This document shows positions 7,254 to 9,118 of a stretch of 9,118 bases of DNA, one piece after another. A model generated the notes under the pieces. It searched no databases. It was not told the DNA's origin and saw only the letters and a program-made list of their open reading frames with translations. Made by a program: the position numbers and the translations under genes. This stretch comes from Gammaproteobacteria bacterium TMED92 (GTDB lineage: Bacteria > Pseudomonadota > Gammaproteobacteria > Pseudomonadales > Azotimanducaceae): the NCBI GenBank assembly GCA_002170355.2, contig NHET02000050.1, positions 1 through 9,118 on the forward strand, given 5' to 3'. Position 1 is the first letter of the stretch; each line of letters starts with the position of its first letter.

Positions 7254-7282
7254 TTGAGCGTTTTTGGGCACTGGGCTATAGT
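7254..7282 (+). promoter_or_regulatory. Sigma-70 promoter of the MerR-TPR gene
   Basis: TTGAGC (7254-7259), a 17-base spacer and TATAGT (7277-7282) match the -35/-10 consensus at four of six and five of six positions with optimal spacing. Transcription should start near 7289, leaving a leader of about 63 bases before ATG 7352. A second copy of TTGAGCG (7284-7290) lies exactly 30 bp after the first. This is the best promoter in the window. Confidence 0.65.
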
Positions 7283-7289
7283 CTTGAGC

Positions 7290-7315
7290 GGTCGTGGCAG
7301 ACATAACCACGGACC
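7290..7315 (+). promoter_or_regulatory. Imperfect inverted repeat at the start of the MerR-TPR leader
   Basis: GGTCGTGG (7290-7297) pairs with CCACG-G-ACC (7307-7315) as an 8-bp stem with one bulged G and a 9-base loop. It begins at the predicted transcription start, so it could be an autoregulatory operator or a 5' stem on the mRNA. No T run follows, so it is not an intrinsic terminator. Confidence 0.35.
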
Positions 7316-7351
7316 TAAACGGATTCGCAGCGACGGTACGGGTTGGCATAA

Positions 7352-8176
7352 ATGAGCGGTTACAGCACCCAGCAGGTTGCCGATTTGATCGGCATTAACC
7401 CCAACAGAGTCCGCCACTATGTTCGGCGTAAACTGCTACGTCCCGCTCGAGGTACGCGCGGCCACTTTCGATTCTCATTTCAAGATGTGGTGTTGCTGCG
7501 AACGGCGAAAGGCATGACCGATGCGCGTATATCTATCCGCCAGACCAACAGAGCACTGGCGAAATTACAGACTGATCTAAAAAGCGTCAGATCGCTCAGT
7601 GCGGTGCGCATATATGCCCATGGAAATGCCGTCGTAGTTCGCGAAGATGACACTGTTTGGGAAGTTGAGAGCGGGCAGATGACCATTGATTTTGGTATTC
7701 AAGCACTCGCTGCGAACGTGGCGCAATTGGCTCGAGATAGCGCTGGTGGTGGTAAGCCGCCGGAACTACTCGACTCAGACGAATGGTACAACCTAGGACT
7801 GGATTTAGAAGAAGTCGACCCGGAGCAAGCACCAGACGCCTATAAGCAGGCGGTGCGACTTGATCCGCAGAACTCAGACGCGCATGTAAATCTTGGACGC
7901 CTATATCAACTCAAAGGCGATCTGCGTCGAGCCAAACAGCATTACGAAAAAGCGCTAGCAGTCCATGCGGATCACGAGTTGGCGAACTATAATTTGGGTA
8001 CTATCTTCGACGAGCTAGAACAGCGGGAAAAAGCCGCTGACTACTATCAGCGCGCTCCTGCGGTGCCGGACGCGCATTACAATCTTGCGCGTATTCGTGA
8101 GCTAGAGGGCGACGAACTAAACGCAAAACGGCATTTGCGCCAGTATCAACGGTTAGTCGAGTTGGAGATGAGCTAA
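7352..8176 (+). CDS. MerR-type helix-turn-helix protein fused to TPR repeats
   Basis: A 274-residue protein in three parts. Residues 3-72 are a MerR-type winged HTH: GYSTQQVADLIGINPNRVRHYVRR is the recognition HTH, and RGHFRFSFQDVVLLRTAKGM is the wing plus second helical pair. Residues about 80-127 are a small linker domain (VRIYAHGNAVVVRE, then WEVESGQMTIDF). Residues 144-270 are tetratricopeptide repeats: EWYNLGLDLE..., DAHVNLGRLYQLKGDLRRAKQHYEKAL, ELANYNLGTIFDELEQREKAADYYQ and DAHYNLARIRELEGD. MerR proteins normally end in a dimerising coiled coil and a small-ligand or metal site; here there are no cysteines, and the TPR domain suggests a protein partner as the input. It is a predicted cytosolic transcription regulator. 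The ATG at 7352 has only a weak upstream GGTTGG. The divergent MFS-LLM unit is its most obvious possible target. I recall similar MerR-TPR proteins in other Proteobacteria, but no defined function. Confidence 0.85.
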   Translation: MSGYSTQQVADLIGINPNRVRHYVRRKLLRPARGTRGHFRFSFQDVVLLRTAKGMTDARISIRQTNRALAKLQTDLKSVRSLSAVRIYAHGNAVVVREDDTVWEVESGQMTIDFGIQALAANVAQLARDSAGGGKPPELLDSDEWYNLGLDLEEVDPEQAPDAYKQAVRLDPQNSDAHVNLGRLYQLKGDLRRAKQHYEKALAVHADHELANYNLGTIFDELEQREKAADYYQRAPAVPDAHYNLARIRELEGDELNAKRHLRQYQRLVELEMS

Positions 8177-8205
8177 CAGCGAGTTGACGGGCACCCACCC
8201 GGGCT

Positions 8206-8218
8206 CAGCGATCCGCTG
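8206..8218. repeat. Short inverted repeat between the convergent MerR-TPR and fur genes
   Basis: CAGCG-ATC-CGCTG is a perfect 5-bp inverted repeat with a 3-base centre. The 78-bp convergent gap must end two transcripts, but no T run follows this stem on either strand, so it is not a convincing intrinsic terminator. A separate T5 run is seen on the minus strand (8247-8243) just after the fur stop without a clear stem. Confidence 0.25.
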
Positions 8219-8254
8219 TCCTAACCACCGCTCAATCCAATTAAAAATCAGCCG

Positions 8255-8659
8255 CTAGCCGTCGCGCTTGCGTACATAAAGAACCAACTCGTGATGCACT
8301 AAGTCAAAGCCGTGCTCTTCGGCAATCCTGTGTTGCAAGCGCTCGATATCATCACTGACGAATTCAATAACGGTGCCGTTGTCCACATCCACCATATGGT
8401 CGTGGTGAATGTCGTTCGCAAGTTCGTAAACCGCGTGGCCGTCGTCGAAGTTATGTCGGCTTACAATGCCCGCCGATTCGAACTGCGTGAGCACTCGGTA
8501 AACAGTCGCCAAGCCCACCGTGTCGTCAGAGTTGATCAATTGCTTGTACACGTCCTCAGCGCTCATGTGTCGAGGTTCAGCGCGTTCTAAAACCTCAAGC
8601 ACTTTGAGTCTTGGTAGCGTTACTTTAAGGCCTGCTTTTTTTAGATCTGATCCGATCAC
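8255..8659 (-). CDS. fur: Ferric uptake regulator Fur
   Basis: 134 residues, close to Fur along its full length: LKKAGLKVTLPRLKVLEVL (6-24), HMSAEDVYKQL (31-41), the DNA-recognition helix region VGLATVYRVLTQFESAGIV (48-66), RHNFDDGHAVYEL (68-80) and HHDHM (85-89). Metal-site residues are kept by alignment to E. coli Fur: H31, E79, H85, H86, D87, H88, E106, H116 and H122/H123. The CxxC of E. coli Fur (C93, C96) is replaced by D91 and N94, and the protein has no cysteine at all, resembling Pseudomonas-type Fur, which also departs from the E. coli cysteine pattern. Fur binds Fe2+ and represses iron-uptake and other genes. The start is GTG 8659: an in-frame TAG lies 12 bases upstream, and AGGA sits in a suitable position. 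The gene is convergent with the MerR-TPR gene and divergent from a hydrolase gene. Confidence 0.95.
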   Translation of the reverse strand: MIGSDLKKAGLKVTLPRLKVLEVLERAEPRHMSAEDVYKQLINSDDTVGLATVYRVLTQFESAGIVSRHNFDDGHAVYELANDIHHDHMVDVDNGTVIEFVSDDIERLQHRIAEEHGFDLVHHELVLYVRKRDG

Positions 8660-8685
8660 CGTACAATCCTACAACACGTAAATTG

Positions 8686-8704
8686 AGTAATGATACGCAG
8701 AAAA
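8686..8704. promoter_or_regulatory. Possible Fur-box half site over a candidate fur -10
   Basis: TAATGATACGCA (8688-8699) matches 10 of 12 central positions of the classical 19-bp Fur box, but the flanks do not match, so only about 10 of 19 agree overall. On the minus strand the same bases give TATCAT (8695-8690), a fair -10 placed about 30 bases before the fur GTG; no good -35 is visible. Fur autoregulation is common, which makes the overlap attractive, yet the match is weak. Confidence 0.25.
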
Positions 8705-8734
8705 GACTGTTAACGGGCTGATTTATGCGGTCAG

Positions 8735-8748
8735 AATATGCTCATATT
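8735..8748. promoter_or_regulatory. Perfect palindrome AATATG-CT-CATATT upstream of the hydrolase gene
   Basis: Two perfect 6-bp arms (8735-8740, 8743-8748) are separated by two bases, 36 bp before the ATG at 8784 in the 124-bp divergent region. This looks like a compact binding site for a dimeric regulator. It would lie close to the promoter or transcription start of the hydrolase gene, although I cannot define that promoter confidently. Confidence 0.35.
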
Positions 8749-8783
8749 TAGTGGCAAAGCGAAAACACGAGGAGCCCTAGGCC

Positions 8784-9118
8784 ATGATTGAAGAACACAT
8801 CGACATCCAGACCAAAGACGGTGCCATGAACACGTTCATAACCCGCCCAGATCAAGGCGGGCCATTTCCGGTAATCGTGTTTTTGATGGACGCTCCAGGA
8901 AAACGCGAAGAGCTACACGACATGGCGCGGCGTATTGCCACGGTAGGTTATTACGTCATGTTGCCGAATTTGTATTACCGCCAGGTACGCGAGTTTGTGG
9001 TTGGGCCAGACACAAGAGAAATCATGTTTGGTTACATGAATTCACTGAGCAACAGCATGGTGTGCGAAGACGTAGGGGTGTTGCTGCAGCATGCGGCCCA
9101 AGAAGCCGATGCGAGCGA
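8784..9118 (+). CDS. Dienelactone hydrolase family protein, 3' end cut off by the window
   Basis: The frame is open from ATG 8784 to the window edge, giving 111 complete codons. The N-terminal part reads MIEEHIDIQTKDGAMNTF, then GPFPVIVFLMDAPGKREEL (residues about 27-45) and MARRIATVGYYVMLPNLYYR (47-66). This is the beta3 / oxyanion-loop / helix A / beta4 pattern of the dienelactone hydrolase (DLH) branch of the alpha/beta hydrolases. The nucleophile (Cys or Ser) and the Asp and His should lie beyond the window, so the reaction cannot be named; DLH enzymes open cyclic diene lactones in aromatic-ring degradation, but many relatives act on other esters. The start is supported by GAGGAG at 8769-8774, nine bases upstream. 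The gene is divergent from fur. Confidence 0.85.
   Translation, partial: MIEEHIDIQTKDGAMNTFITRPDQGGPFPVIVFLMDAPGKREELHDMARRIATVGYYVMLPNLYYRQVREFVVGPDTREIMFGYMNSLSNSMVCEDVGVLLQHAAQEADAS

Noticed and set aside
8312..8590. 92-codon open frame on the plus strand opposite fur
   Set aside because: It lies wholly inside the fur gene on the other strand, its product resembles no family, and Fur is certain.
1..9118. Mobile elements, CRISPR arrays, tRNAs, rRNAs, toxin-antitoxin or defence genes
   Set aside because: I saw no transposase-like protein, no regularly spaced direct repeats, no tRNA-like cloverleaf and no terminal inverted repeats; all substantial coding frames are accounted for by the genes listed.

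Overview
The window is an ordinary-looking chromosomal stretch of a gammaproteobacterium. The main clue is a Fur repressor whose sequence resembles Pseudomonas-type Fur more than E. coli Fur. Base composition is moderate, coding density is high, and I see no insertion sequence, phage gene, tRNA, rRNA or CRISPR array. The organism is inferred from protein character only. A marine or environmental, lipid- and xenobiotic-degrading gammaproteobacterium would fit the gene set.

Layout from left to right. (1) The 3' part of a membrane fatty acyl desaturase is followed 35 bp later on the same strand by a sodium:solute symporter (863-2323). (2) A glutathione S-transferase (2405-3019) points back toward the symporter, with a hairpin terminator between them that best serves the GST. 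(3) Divergent from the GST is a SIRT4-type (class II) sirtuin (GTG start at 3134). A small exported four-cysteine protein with a basic helical tail (4005-4580) starts 10 bp after it and is probably co-transcribed. (4) On the minus strand, a GPH-type MFS transporter (5648-7120) precedes a luciferase-like oxidoreductase (4588-5610), probably as one transcription unit reading right to left. (5) Divergent from that unit is a MerR-type DNA-binding domain fused to TPR repeats (7352-8176), with a good sigma-70 promoter. (6) Fur (8255-8659, minus strand) is divergent from the 5' part of a dienelactone hydrolase family gene (8784 to the window end).

How the genes may work together: the MFS transporter plus LLM oxidoreductase looks like uptake and oxidation of an unknown organic compound. 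The divergent MerR-TPR protein is a plausible local regulator, and an inverted repeat lies in the shared intergenic region. The sirtuin/exported-protein pair has no obvious shared function. The Fur/hydrolase intergenic region carries a perfect short palindrome and a weak Fur-box-like half site over a possible fur -10 element.

I found no clear new defence, mobile or RNA-based system. The points most worth a second look are the MerR-TPR fusion with its divergent transporter/oxidoreductase unit, the SIRT4-like sirtuin linked to an exported protein, and the G8 tract that forms the ribosome binding site of the transporter.
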